A stretch of DNA of 64,000 bases from Flavobacteriales bacterium (GTDB lineage Bacteria; Bacteroidota; Bacteroidia; Flavobacteriales_E; Vicingaceae): assembly GCA_020635815.1 (NCBI GenBank), contig JACJZB010000006.1, forward strand, positions 109,292 to 173,291, given 5' to 3'. Both the position numbers and the translations under genes were made by a program. Numbering within the stretch: position 1 is the stretch's first letter; each line of letters starts with the position of its first letter. Of the stretch, positions 1 through 7,515 are shown piece by piece. The notes beneath the pieces are model-generated. The model saw only the letters and a list, made by a program, of their open reading frames with translations. It searched no databases and was not told the origin of the DNA.

Positions 1-545
1 TTTCTGATATTAGACTATTTAAAGCAAATGGTGATAGTATTTTAATTGATGACTACCTTTTGGTTGATGTTACTAACAGCACAGGATTAACTTTCTCTCC
101 AACCGATGCTATTCCTACAGGCTCCTATACAGATATATCGTTCACTTTTGGTTTTGACAGTTTAGATAATCTTGTAAATTATCCCGACTTAAACTCGGCA
201 AACTGGAATTGGCCACCAAATATTGGTGGCGGTTACCACTTTATGCAAATGGAAGGTAAATACAAAGATTTGGGCAATGAAATTGGCTATGCATACCACA
301 TGGGTACAGCAAGTCCAAGTTCTGGTGTTTTTGAAGCAAACCATTTTAGAGCTGACTTAGGAGCCATTAACATTACTGGTGATGCAACCATAGAAATTAA
401 AATGGACATTGCAGAATGGTACAAAAACCCGAATACTTGGGATTTAAATGATATGCACAATATGTTAATGCCAAACTACAACGCCCAAATCAAAATGAAT
501 CAAAATGGTCGTTCTGTTTTTAGTTTAGGAACAGTTACTCAATAA
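1..545 (+). CDS. MbnP-like copper-binding protein, C-terminal part (5' end outside window)
   Basis: The frame is open from the first complete codon at position 3 to the stop at 545, so the gene starts before the window; the TTG at 60 is an internal Leu codon. The visible part ends an extracytoplasmic beta-sandwich-like protein. Segments such as FTFGFDSL, NWNWPPNIGGGYHFMQMEG and the late DMHNMLMPN stretch resemble the MbnP family, periplasmic copper-binding proteins usually encoded beside a di-haem MbnH enzyme. The next gene is such a di-haem protein, which supports the call. Family knowledge: MbnH oxidises a Trp of MbnP to kynurenine, which becomes part of the copper site. The W-rich GGGYHFM region is conserved in what I remember of the family. 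No methanobactin genes are visible. Confidence 0.7.
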   Translation, partial: SDIRLFKANGDSILIDDYLLVDVTNSTGLTFSPTDAIPTGSYTDISFTFGFDSLDNLVNYPDLNSANWNWPPNIGGGYHFMQMEGKYKDLGNEIGYAYHMGTASPSSGVFEANHFRADLGAINITGDATIEIKMDIAEWYKNPNTWDLNDMHNMLMPNYNAQIKMNQNGRSVFSLGTVTQ

Positions 546-552
546 TACCTTT

Positions 553-581
553 AGGCAGCATTAATTCAATTAACGCTGCTT
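553..581 (+). terminator. Hairpin after the MbnP-like gene
   Basis: GCAGC at 555-559 pairs with GCTGC at 575-579, and the inner TTAATT/AATTAA arms also pair. A T-rich stretch (tattttaatt) follows. It lies between the MbnP-like stop and the cytochrome peroxidase start, so it could be a partial terminator or an mRNA-stability hairpin inside an operon. Confidence 0.5.
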
Positions 582-598
582 ATTTTAATTATAAAATT

Positions 599-1693
599 AT
601 GAAAAGAATTATTTTATATATCATTGTCTTTACATTTATTACTACAATCTACTCTTGTGCTAAAGAAGAGTTAGAAACACCTACTTCTTCATCTCCTCCT
701 ACAACAGAAACAACACCCTACGAGCTAGATATTCCCATTTTATTTTCTCAAAACTTAATTGATCCTGTTATCCCTAATGATAATCCAATGACAGTTGAAG
801 GCGTTGCTCTGGGAAGAAAACTTTTTTTTGATCCAATATTATCTGGTGACGGAACTCAATCTTGTGCTACTTGCCATGCACCACAATTTGCATTTGCAGA
901 AAATACAGCCTTTAGTACTGGTATAGATGGTTTACAAGGAAACAGAAGTGCTATGCCTTTGTTTAATATGGCTTGGAATTGGAGTGAAAAATTATTTTGG
1001 GATGGAAGAGCAAGTAGTATTGAAGACCAAGCTTTAGGCCCTGTAGTAAACCCTATAGAAATGCACAACACTTGGCAAAATGCTGTAAGTTCGTTACAAA
1101 ACCACCCTAATTATCTACAATTATTTAATGGTGTTTTTCAAACTACAATTATCGATTCTTCATTAGTAGTTAAAGCCATTGCCCAATTTGAACGAACTTT
1201 AATTTCTGGTAATTCAAAGTTTGATCAATACTTAAGAGGAGAGGTGTCTCTTACTCCTGCTGAGGCAAATGGTTTTAATATTTTTATGGATGAAAGTAGA
1301 GGAGACTGTTTTCATTGCCATGGAAGTGCTAACCAACCTTTATGGACTGACAATGATTTTCATAACAATGGTTTAGATGCAACTTTTACCGACAATGGAT
1401 TAGCTAATGTTACTGGCAACCCTAATGATAACGGGAAATTTAAAACCCCATCATTAAGAAATTTAGCATTTACAGCTCCATATATGCACGATGGAAGATT
1501 TATTACCTTAGATGAAGTGATTAATCATTACAGTGAAGGCTTAGTTAACTCCCCTACGATTGATCCATTAATGAAAAAAGTAGCTCAAGGTGGCGTTCAA
1601 TTATCGCCAAACGATAAAGCCGATTTAAAAGCATTTTTATTGTCTTTAACCGATAATGATTTTATAAATAATCCTGATTTTCAAGCACCATAA
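599..1693 (+). CDS. Di-haem cytochrome c peroxidase, MauG/MbnH-like lipoprotein
   Basis: This 364-residue protein starts with a short hydrophobic signal ending in a lipobox (YSC, Cys20), so it is probably an envelope lipoprotein. It has two haem c motifs, CATCH at residues 89-93 and CFHCH at 237-241, spaced as in the bacterial cytochrome c peroxidase/MauG superfamily, and the usual FKTPSLRN and APYMHDGR blocks near the C terminus, with Met296 in the position of the distal ligand region. Classical members reduce H2O2, while MauG/MbnH members oxidise a partner protein. The preceding MbnP-like gene favours an MbnH-type role, but the PYMHDG Met is also normal for ordinary peroxidases, so substrate is not settled. 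The gene runs into the next one with an overlapping stop/start. Confidence 0.85.
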   Translation: MKRIILYIIVFTFITTIYSCAKEELETPTSSSPPTTETTPYELDIPILFSQNLIDPVIPNDNPMTVEGVALGRKLFFDPILSGDGTQSCATCHAPQFAFAENTAFSTGIDGLQGNRSAMPLFNMAWNWSEKLFWDGRASSIEDQALGPVVNPIEMHNTWQNAVSSLQNHPNYLQLFNGVFQTTIIDSSLVVKAIAQFERTLISGNSKFDQYLRGEVSLTPAEANGFNIFMDESRGDCFHCHGSANQPLWTDNDFHNNGLDATFTDNGLANVTGNPNDNGKFKTPSLRNLAFTAPYMHDGRFITLDEVINHYSEGLVNSPTIDPLMKKVAQGGVQLSPNDKADLKAFLLSLTDNDFINNPDFQAP

Positions 1694-1932
1694 TGGAAAG
1701 AAAAATTAAACTAATTTGGGAATTTTATGGCCCAGATGCAGAACATACAGCAAAACATCACCAAGAACATTTAGGAGAGTTTGCCGAAAAGGAGAATCTT
1801 ATTGAAGGAATTTGTGGTGCAGAATATGTTACCGAAATGAAGTGGCTAGCGTATTTAATTTGTGTAGAGTCTGAAATGATAAAAGTTAGAGACGCATTAA
1901 AGCCTCTTCGTGGCGAATTGTTTGAGGAGTAA
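1693..1932 (+). CDS. Small conserved-looking protein coupled to the di-haem peroxidase
   Basis: A 79-residue soluble protein without signal peptide. Its ATG overlaps the stop codon of the peroxidase gene (TAATG), which indicates translational coupling and supports it as a real gene. It begins with a hydrophobic strand (KLIWEFYG), then a His-rich helix (AEHTAKHHQEHLGEF) and two Cys residues (GICGAEY and LICVES). The HxxxxHHxEH pattern could bind metal. I do not recognise the family. The position suggests a cytoplasmic accessory to the copper/haem pair, but that is inference only. Confidence 0.65.
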   Translation: MERKIKLIWEFYGPDAEHTAKHHQEHLGEFAEKENLIEGICGAEYVTEMKWLAYLICVESEMIKVRDALKPLRGELFEE

Positions 1933-2114
1933 ATACCCCTTTTACAGAAAGAAGTTTTTTACATTTAACCAATTTTTTGATTTTACCATAAAAATCAGCA
2001 AACAACATTTAACTCAATGTAAGATGAATTTACCCTGAGCTAGTTTATTCTATGTGTAGTAACCGAAACAAAAAATTAAAACGTTCCAATAAAGACGTTA
2101 ATGGAAACACTACT

Positions 2115-2858
2115 TTACAAACTCTTGTTCAACAACTCTTTATCTAAAAGTAAATTAAAATACTTTGAGTTAGCAAAGTCTTTTAAGATTTTTAAATGTT
2201 CTATGCGGTGACAATCTGTACCCACAAAATCAACAAGGTTGGCATCAATTAGTTTCTCTCCTATCTTTTTCACATCTGGTCCGTAATGCCCTGTAAGTGA
2301 TAATAGATTTAGTTGTAGCAAAACACTTTTTGCCTTCATTTCTTCAAATTTCTCGAAATTCTTGTGCCAATAATTATAACGTTCTGGATGTGCTAAAATT
2401 GGTTTATAACCATTGGTTTGAAACTTAAACACAACCTCTTGTAAATTTTGAGGCTCTTGCATAAATGGCAATTCAAATAACACATGGTTATCTCCAAATG
2501 TTAATATTTGTTTTTCATCAATTAGTTTTTCTAAACCATCATCTAAATTGTATTCAGCAGCAGCAAACAACTCAATATCAATACCTTGATTTTTTAATTC
2601 TGTTTTTACTTTTTCTAATCCTCCTAAAATAATTTCTGGTGTATTTTTATAATAATCGCACATAACATGTGGCGTAGTAATTATTTTAGAATACCCCATT
2701 GCTTTAAATTCTTTAATTAAAGTAATAGTTGTTTCCATATCTGGAGAGCCATCATCTATTCCAGGAATTAAATGCGAGTGCATATCTGTTTTAAAAACAG
2801 AAAAGTCTATGGGTAAATAGACTTCTTTTTTTTTGAATAAGCTGCTAAATAAGTTCAA
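2115..2858 (-). CDS. PHP-type protein-tyrosine phosphatase, CpsB/CapC/YwqE family
   Basis: The 247-residue product has the metal-binding PHP motif DMHSHLIPGIDDG near residues 25-37, TTPHVM around residue 61, LAHPERY in the middle and GTDCHR near the end. These are the manganese-dependent phosphatase signatures of CpsB/CapC enzymes, which dephosphorylate the bacterial tyrosine kinase controlling capsule or exopolysaccharide chain length. It is the last gene of the polysaccharide-precursor cluster. The only plausible start is a TTG at 2858, because an in-frame TAA lies just upstream and the next Met is inside the catalytic motif. This TTG belongs to the TTCAAGG unit of a tandem heptamer array, so the repeat appears to supply the start codon. 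Confidence 0.88.
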   Translation of the reverse strand: MNLFSSLFKKKEVYLPIDFSVFKTDMHSHLIPGIDDGSPDMETTITLIKEFKAMGYSKIITTPHVMCDYYKNTPEIILGGLEKVKTELKNQGIDIELFAAAEYNLDDGLEKLIDEKQILTFGDNHVLFELPFMQEPQNLQEVVFKFQTNGYKPILAHPERYNYWHKNFEKFEEMKAKSVLLQLNLLSLTGHYGPDVKKIGEKLIDANLVDFVGTDCHRIEHLKILKDFANSKYFNLLLDKELLNKSL

Positions 2859-2902
2859 GGTTTAAGGTTTAAGGTTTAAGGTTTAAGGTTTAAGGTTCAA
2901 AG
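2854..2902. repeat. Tandem heptanucleotide array, unit TTTAAGG
   Basis: Five perfect TTTAAGG units (2861-2895) are flanked by one degenerate unit on each side (TTCAAGG at 2854-2860, TTCAAAG at 2896-2902). The array abuts and overlaps the TTG start of the CpsB-like gene. Degenerate relatives recur in other gaps of this cluster. Confidence 0.9.
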
Positions 2903-2916
2903 TTAAGCATTTTAAC

Positions 2917-2951
2917 ACACCCCGCCTTCGGCACCCCTCTCAAGAGGGGAA
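2917..2951. repeat. Dispersed palindromic repeat (CCCCTCT/AGAGGGG)
   Basis: CCCCTCT (2934-2940) and AGAGGGG (2943-2949) form a tight hairpin. Related C-rich palindromes occur near 18851, 21990, 39055, 46848, 57521 and 60536. Here it sits between two minus-strand genes and could attenuate transcription. Confidence 0.75.
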
Positions 2952-2953
2952 TA

Positions 2954-3943
2954 CTAATTTATATAATTTTCTTTAAACCAATCAATGGTAACAGCCAAAC
3001 CGTCATCAATACTAAACTCAGGATTAAAACCAGTTAATTCTTTAGCTAAAGAGATGTCTGCTAAAGAGTCTTTTACATCTCCTGGACGTTCTTCTCTGTA
3101 GATTGGTTCTACTTTATTTCCTACAGTATCTCTAATTTTAAAAAACAAATCATTTATAGTTGTACGACCACCAAAAGCAATGTTTAATATTTTTCCTTTT
3201 ACTTCCTTATCCGTAAACAATGCTTTTATGTTTGCTTGTACTGCATTTTCAACAAAAGTAAAATCCCTACTTTGTTCGCCATCGCCATTAATATATGGCG
3301 ATTCATTTTTAAGAACAGCTTCCATAAATAATGGGATAGCTGCTGCATAAGGGCCATTAGGACTTTGATTTGGTCCAAAAACATTAAAATATCTTAACCC
3401 AACCACATCTAAATTGTAAGTTCTTGCAAAAACCTCTGCATACAACTCTTTTGTTCTTTTACTCACCGCATAAGGCGATAATGGATTTCCTATTCTGCTT
3501 TCCACCTTTGGTAATTCTTGGCTATCGCCGTAAACAGATGATGAACTAGCAAATACTACCCGCTTTACATTTGCATCTTTGGCACAGGTTAAAACAGTTA
3601 ATAAGCCTGTTGTATTGGCGTGATGAGTAGCTAATGGATTTTCGATAGAACGAGGTACAGAACCTAATGCCGCTTGATGAGAAACATAATCCACCTCAGC
3701 CATTATTCGAGATACTAAATCTATATCCGTGATATCTCCTTCTATAAATTCAAAATTGGGTTGCCCAAAAAATTGAGCGATGTTTTCTTTATACCCGTTA
3801 GAAAGATTATCTAACACAATTACATTCCCTGCATTGTATTTCATTAAATAAGTTACAATATTCGAGCCAATAAAACCAGCCCCTCCAGTAACTAAGAATG
3901 TTAAATTTGAAATATCTCTTTGATGAAAATTTTTATCGTACAT
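2954..3943 (-). CDS. NAD-dependent UDP-sugar 4-epimerase, WbpP/TviC-like
   Basis: A 329-residue extended SDR enzyme. The Rossmann motif TGGAGFIGSN is near residues 19-28, the catalytic Ser region is SSSSVYG and the YxxxK pair is YAVSK. The ANTTGLLTVLTCAKDANVK and RSIENPLATHH segments resemble UDP-GlcNAc C4-epimerases of the WbpP/TviC type, which interconvert UDP-GlcNAc(A) and UDP-GalNAc(A). It lies downstream of rfbB and of a WbpO/TviB-like dehydrogenase, so UDP-GlcNAcA/UDP-GalNAcA is a likely substrate pair. A UDP-glucose 4-epimerase role cannot be excluded. The ATG at 3943 gives a normal N terminus. Confidence 0.82.
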   Translation of the reverse strand: MYDKNFHQRDISNLTFLVTGGAGFIGSNIVTYLMKYNAGNVIVLDNLSNGYKENIAQFFGQPNFEFIEGDITDIDLVSRIMAEVDYVSHQAALGSVPRSIENPLATHHANTTGLLTVLTCAKDANVKRVVFASSSSVYGDSQELPKVESRIGNPLSPYAVSKRTKELYAEVFARTYNLDVVGLRYFNVFGPNQSPNGPYAAAIPLFMEAVLKNESPYINGDGEQSRDFTFVENAVQANIKALFTDKEVKGKILNIAFGGRTTINDLFFKIRDTVGNKVEPIYREERPGDVKDSLADISLAKELTGFNPEFSIDDGLAVTIDWFKENYIN

Positions 3944-3950
3944 TATCCTT

Positions 3951-4010
3951 TGAGTTCAAGGTTTAAGGTTCAAAGTTTTAGGTTTCGAGTTAACTTGAAA
4001 CCTAAAACTA
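3951..4010. repeat. Degenerate heptamer repeat block
   Basis: The gap between two minus-strand genes is almost wholly made of TTCAAGG/TTTAAGG/TTCAAAG/TTTTAGG-like units followed by a partly inverted copy (ttgaaacctaaaac). It is the same repeat family as the 2854-2902 array. Confidence 0.7.
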
Positions 4011-4015
4011 TTTAC

Positions 4016-5101
4016 TTATCTATTTTCGTATTGCTTTTCATAATATTTTTGGTAATCTCCTGATGTTACATTGTTTAACCAATCTTCATTTGCCAAATAC
4101 CAATCAATTGTATTTTCTAATCCTTCTTCAAATTGCAATGAAGGAACCCAACCTAATTCATTTTTAAGTTTAGTTGCATCAATAGCGTAACGCATATCGT
4201 GTCCAGCCCTGTCTGTAACATAAGTAATTAGTTTTTCTGAAGTTCCTTCTGCTCTTTCTAATTTCCTATCCATTACCTTACAAAGCACCTTTATTAAATC
4301 GATGTTTGTCCATTCGTTGTGCCCACCAATATTATAGGTTTCGCCAAGTTTTGCTTTATGAAAAATAACATCAATAGCTCTAGCATGATCTTCTACCCAT
4401 AGCCAATCTCTAATGTTTTCTCCTTTACCATAAACAGGTAATGGTTTATTATTTTTAATATTATGAATAAATAGTGGGATTAACTTTTCTGGGAATTGAT
4501 GTGAGCCATAATTATTTGAACAATTAGATATAACAACAGGCAACCCATAAGTATGATAATAAGCTCTAACCAAATGATCAGAACTTGCTTTTGATGATGA
4601 ATAAGGGCTTCTTGGGTCGTATGAAGTTGTTTCTAAAAACATTCCTGTTTCTCCTAAAGAACCATAAACTTCGTCCGTAGAAACATGATAAAAAAGTTTT
4701 CCTTCAAAATTGTCTTTCCAGTTAAATTTTGCTGCATTCAACAAATTTGCAGTTCCTACAACGTTCGTCATTATAAAATCCATCGGGCTTTCAATTGAAC
4801 GATCAACGTGAGATTCTGCTGCTAAATGAATCACTGCATCAAATTGGTATTCAGCAAACAAGCTGTTTATGAAATCAGTATCAACAATATCTCCCTTTAC
4901 AAATTCGTAATTTACTGCATTTTCAACTTCTGTAAGATTTTCCAAATTACCTGCATAGGTTAACTTATCTAAGTTAACTATCTTGTAATCAGGATATTTA
5001 TTCACTAATAATTTTACTAAATGAGAGCCGATAAAACCAGCACCTCCTGTTATTAATACCGTTTTAGATTTGAGATTTGAGATTTGAGATTTTGTATTCA
5101 T
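4016..5101 (-). CDS. rfbB: dTDP-glucose 4,6-dehydratase
   Basis: The 361-residue SDR protein has TGGAGFIGSH for NAD binding, the RmlB signatures LDKLTYAGNLENL and HLAAESHVDRSI, STDEVYG with the active-site Asp-Glu, YSSSKASSDH with Tyr/Lys, and NNYGSHQFPEKLIP. It converts dTDP-glucose to dTDP-4-keto-6-deoxyglucose, the branch point to rhamnose and other deoxysugars. No rmlA, rmlC or rmlD is in the window. The first dozen residues (NTKSQISNLKSK) are encoded by TTTGAGA-like heptamer repeats and are not part of the usual enzyme, whose own start would normally lie close to KTVLITGG. Confidence 0.95.
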   Translation of the reverse strand: MNTKSQISNLKSKTVLITGGAGFIGSHLVKLLVNKYPDYKIVNLDKLTYAGNLENLTEVENAVNYEFVKGDIVDTDFINSLFAEYQFDAVIHLAAESHVDRSIESPMDFIMTNVVGTANLLNAAKFNWKDNFEGKLFYHVSTDEVYGSLGETGMFLETTSYDPRSPYSSSKASSDHLVRAYYHTYGLPVVISNCSNNYGSHQFPEKLIPLFIHNIKNNKPLPVYGKGENIRDWLWVEDHARAIDVIFHKAKLGETYNIGGHNEWTNIDLIKVLCKVMDRKLERAEGTSEKLITYVTDRAGHDMRYAIDATKLKNELGWVPSLQFEEGLENTIDWYLANEDWLNNVTSGDYQKYYEKQYENR

Positions 5102-5165
5102 CTATTTTTTAAATATTTAAGGTTTAAGGTTTAAGGTCAAATATCAACATCAAACTTCAAACATG
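5067..5165. repeat. Heptamer repeats spanning the rfbB start and upstream gap
   Basis: Three TTTGAGA units lie inside the rfbB N-terminal codons (about 5069-5092), and TTTAAGG/TCAAACT-like units fill the gap up to about 5165. The repeat family continues across the start codon rather than stopping at it. Confidence 0.75.
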
Positions 5166-5180
5166 AAACTTGTAACTATA

Positions 5181-6476
5181 CTAAAGACTCCAATAGGTTA
5201 ATTCTGTAATTCTTCCTTTATATATTCCTTTTAAATCTACTAAAACAGCCTTTTCTGTAGTTATCGATTTAAAATATTGTTCATCTAAATTGGTATAATC
5301 TTTATGGTTTACAGCAACAACTACTGCGTCATAATTAGCAGATATGCTATCAATTAATCCATATCCATATTCTTTTTTCAAATGCTTTGAATCTGCATGA
5401 GGATCAATTACATCTACTTTTGCTCCAAAAGAAATAAACTCATTGACCACATCCGCAACTTTAGAATTACGAATATCACTAACATCTTCTTTAAATGTTG
5501 CTCCCATTACTAACACTCTTGCTTCTGCAATATTTTTACCCGAAGCAATAATTTTTTTAACCGTTTGTTTCGCTACATATCCTCCCATGCTATCATTTAC
5601 AAAACGACCAGCATTGATTATTTGAGCATGATATCCTAATTCTTTTGCTTTAAATGTTAAGTAATAAGGGTCAACACCTATACAGTGTCCTCCAACTAAT
5701 CCGGGAAAGAACTTTAAAAAATTCCATTTTGTACCTGCTGCTTCCAACACATCATAAGTGTTAATACCCATTTTATTGAAAATAATAGAAAGCTCATTTA
5801 CCAATGCTATATTTAAATCGCGTTGTGTGTTCTCAATTATCTTTGCTGCTTCAGCAACTCTAATTGTTGTTGCTCGATGTACCCCTGCTTTAACAACAGT
5901 TTCATAAATTTTTGCTATCTCTTCTAACGATTCTTCACAACAACCAGAAACTACCTTTACCACATTGGTTAAAGTATGTTTTGTATCTCCTGGGTTTATA
6001 CGTTCTGGTGAATAACCTACTTTAAAGTCATTTTTAAATTTCAACCCTGAAACTTCTTCTAATACTGGAATACAATCTTCTTCTGTACAACCAGGATAAA
6101 CTGTTGATTCAAAAACAACATAATCTCCTTTTTTTAATACTTTACCTACAGTTTTAGATGCACCAATTAATGGTGTTAAATCTGGTAAATTGTGGTTATC
6201 AATAGGCGTTGGTACTGCTACCACAAAAAAAGTAACTTCTTTTAAATCGTCTAAATCAGCAGTAAAATGTATGTCACAACCTTCAAATGCTGATGCGTCT
6301 AACTCTTCACTGGGGTCTTGATTGTTACGCATCATATTAACACGTTCTTCATTAATATCAAACCCAACTACCTGCATGTTTTTTGCAAACTCAAGTGCTA
6401 TTGGTAACCCAACATAACCTAATCCAATTACGCCTATTTTTGTTTCTTTATTTTTTAATCTTTGATAAATGCTCAT
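5181..6476 (-). CDS. UDP-N-acetylhexosamine 6-dehydrogenase, WbpO/TviB/WbpA-like
   Basis: The 431-residue enzyme has an N-terminal NAD motif GVIGLGYVGLPIALEF, the FVVAVPTPI block, STVYPGCTEE, YSPERINPGD, a catalytic GLVGGHCIGVDPYYL segment with the nucleophilic Cys, and the C-terminal UDP-binding DIRNSK region. These are the three domains of nucleotide-sugar dehydrogenases, closest to UDP-GlcNAc/UDP-GalNAc dehydrogenases, which make the uronic acid by NAD-dependent four-electron oxidation. Its product would feed the WbpB-WbpE-WbpD route next door. It is separated from the upstream WbpB-like gene by one base. The exact epimer used cannot be told from sequence. Confidence 0.88.
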   Translation of the reverse strand: MSIYQRLKNKETKIGVIGLGYVGLPIALEFAKNMQVVGFDINEERVNMMRNNQDPSEELDASAFEGCDIHFTADLDDLKEVTFFVVAVPTPIDNHNLPDLTPLIGASKTVGKVLKKGDYVVFESTVYPGCTEEDCIPVLEEVSGLKFKNDFKVGYSPERINPGDTKHTLTNVVKVVSGCCEESLEEIAKIYETVVKAGVHRATTIRVAEAAKIIENTQRDLNIALVNELSIIFNKMGINTYDVLEAAGTKWNFLKFFPGLVGGHCIGVDPYYLTFKAKELGYHAQIINAGRFVNDSMGGYVAKQTVKKIIASGKNIAEARVLVMGATFKEDVSDIRNSKVADVVNEFISFGAKVDVIDPHADSKHLKKEYGYGLIDSISANYDAVVVAVNHKDYTNLDEQYFKSITTEKAVLVDLKGIYKGRITELTYWSL

Positions 6477-6477
6477 C

Positions 6478-7515
6478 TTATTTTTTTAAAACTGAACTAT
6501 CTCTTAATTTATATATTCTTTCTATAATCTCTACAACTTTCAAACCTTCTAAAGCATTTGTTGTTGCAGTTGTTCTGCCTTTTAATGTATCTATTACGTT
6601 TTCAATAACATAATGATGGTTTGCTGCCGAACCTTTATATGGTCCATAATCATTAGGAGGATTTGCTGCTGGCAACTCCGGCATTTCATAACCTTCAATA
6701 TTACAAACTTCAACCTCATTCATATACTGACCACCTATCTTTACACTTCCTTTTTCTCCAATAATAGTTATGCTACTTTCTAAGTTTTGAGAAGCTACAG
6801 CAGTTGAATAATTTAAAGCCCCCATTCCTCCATCTACAAAATCGAAAGAAACAAAACCTGAATCTTCAAAATCGGTTGAATCTTGATGGGTAAAATCTTT
6901 AAACTTTCCTTGAATGTTGGTTATATCTCCAAACAACCAATACATAATGTCTATAAAGTGAGAAAATTGTGTAAATAAAGTTCCTCCATCTAAGTCTTGT
7001 GTTCCTTTCCAACCACCTTTTTTATAGTAACGATCATCTCTATTCCAATAGCAATTTAATTGAACCATAAAAATGTTACCTAATATTTTTCTTTCAATCA
7101 ATTCTTTAATCCAAACCGAAGGAGGAGAATAACGATTTTGCATTACTGCAAAAACATATTTATGATTTCTAAGTGCTTTATATATTACTTCTTCACATTT
7201 CGCTTTTGAAAGACCTATAGGTTTTTCAACAACAACATGACATCCCTTATCTAATACTAAAGATGCTTGGCTAGAATGCAATCCATTTGGAGTACAAATA
7301 TTTACTACATCAATAGCTAATCCAGCATTTAACAATTCCTCAATACTACTGTAAAAAGGAACATTATATTTTTCTATCCCTAAACTTTCTTGTGGAGCAT
7401 TATCCGATAAAGCAACCAATTCGGCTTCAGGATTGCCCATTATCATTTCTGCATGTCGTTTACCAATATGGCCACAACCTATAACTGCAAATTTTATTTT
7501 TTTTGATTCAGCCAT
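6478..7515 (-). CDS. Gfo/Idh/MocA oxidoreductase, WbpB-like
   Basis: A 345-residue enzyme with the Rossmann start KFAVIGCGHIGKRHAEM, the EKPIGLSKAKCEEVI motif whose Lys is catalytic in the family, and a C-terminal alpha/beta domain (GGTLFTQFSHFIDIMYWLFGD). In Pseudomonas, WbpB oxidises the 3-position of UDP-GlcNAcA so that WbpE can add an amino group and WbpD can acetylate it. WbpD- and WbpE-like genes are in the same cluster, which supports that role. Its ATG overlaps the stop of the upstream fused acetyltransferase gene. Confidence 0.82.
   Translation of the reverse strand: MAESKKIKFAVIGCGHIGKRHAEMIMGNPEAELVALSDNAPQESLGIEKYNVPFYSSIEELLNAGLAIDVVNICTPNGLHSSQASLVLDKGCHVVVEKPIGLSKAKCEEVIYKALRNHKYVFAVMQNRYSPPSVWIKELIERKILGNIFMVQLNCYWNRDDRYYKKGGWKGTQDLDGGTLFTQFSHFIDIMYWLFGDITNIQGKFKDFTHQDSTDFEDSGFVSFDFVDGGMGALNYSTAVASQNLESSITIIGEKGSVKIGGQYMNEVEVCNIEGYEMPELPAANPPNDYGPYKGSAANHHYVIENVIDTLKGRTTATTNALEGLKVVEIIERIYKLRDSSVLKK

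Noticed and set aside
2854..2902. Possible CRISPR array
   Set aside because: The units are seven bases in direct contact without spacers, so this is a simple tandem repeat.
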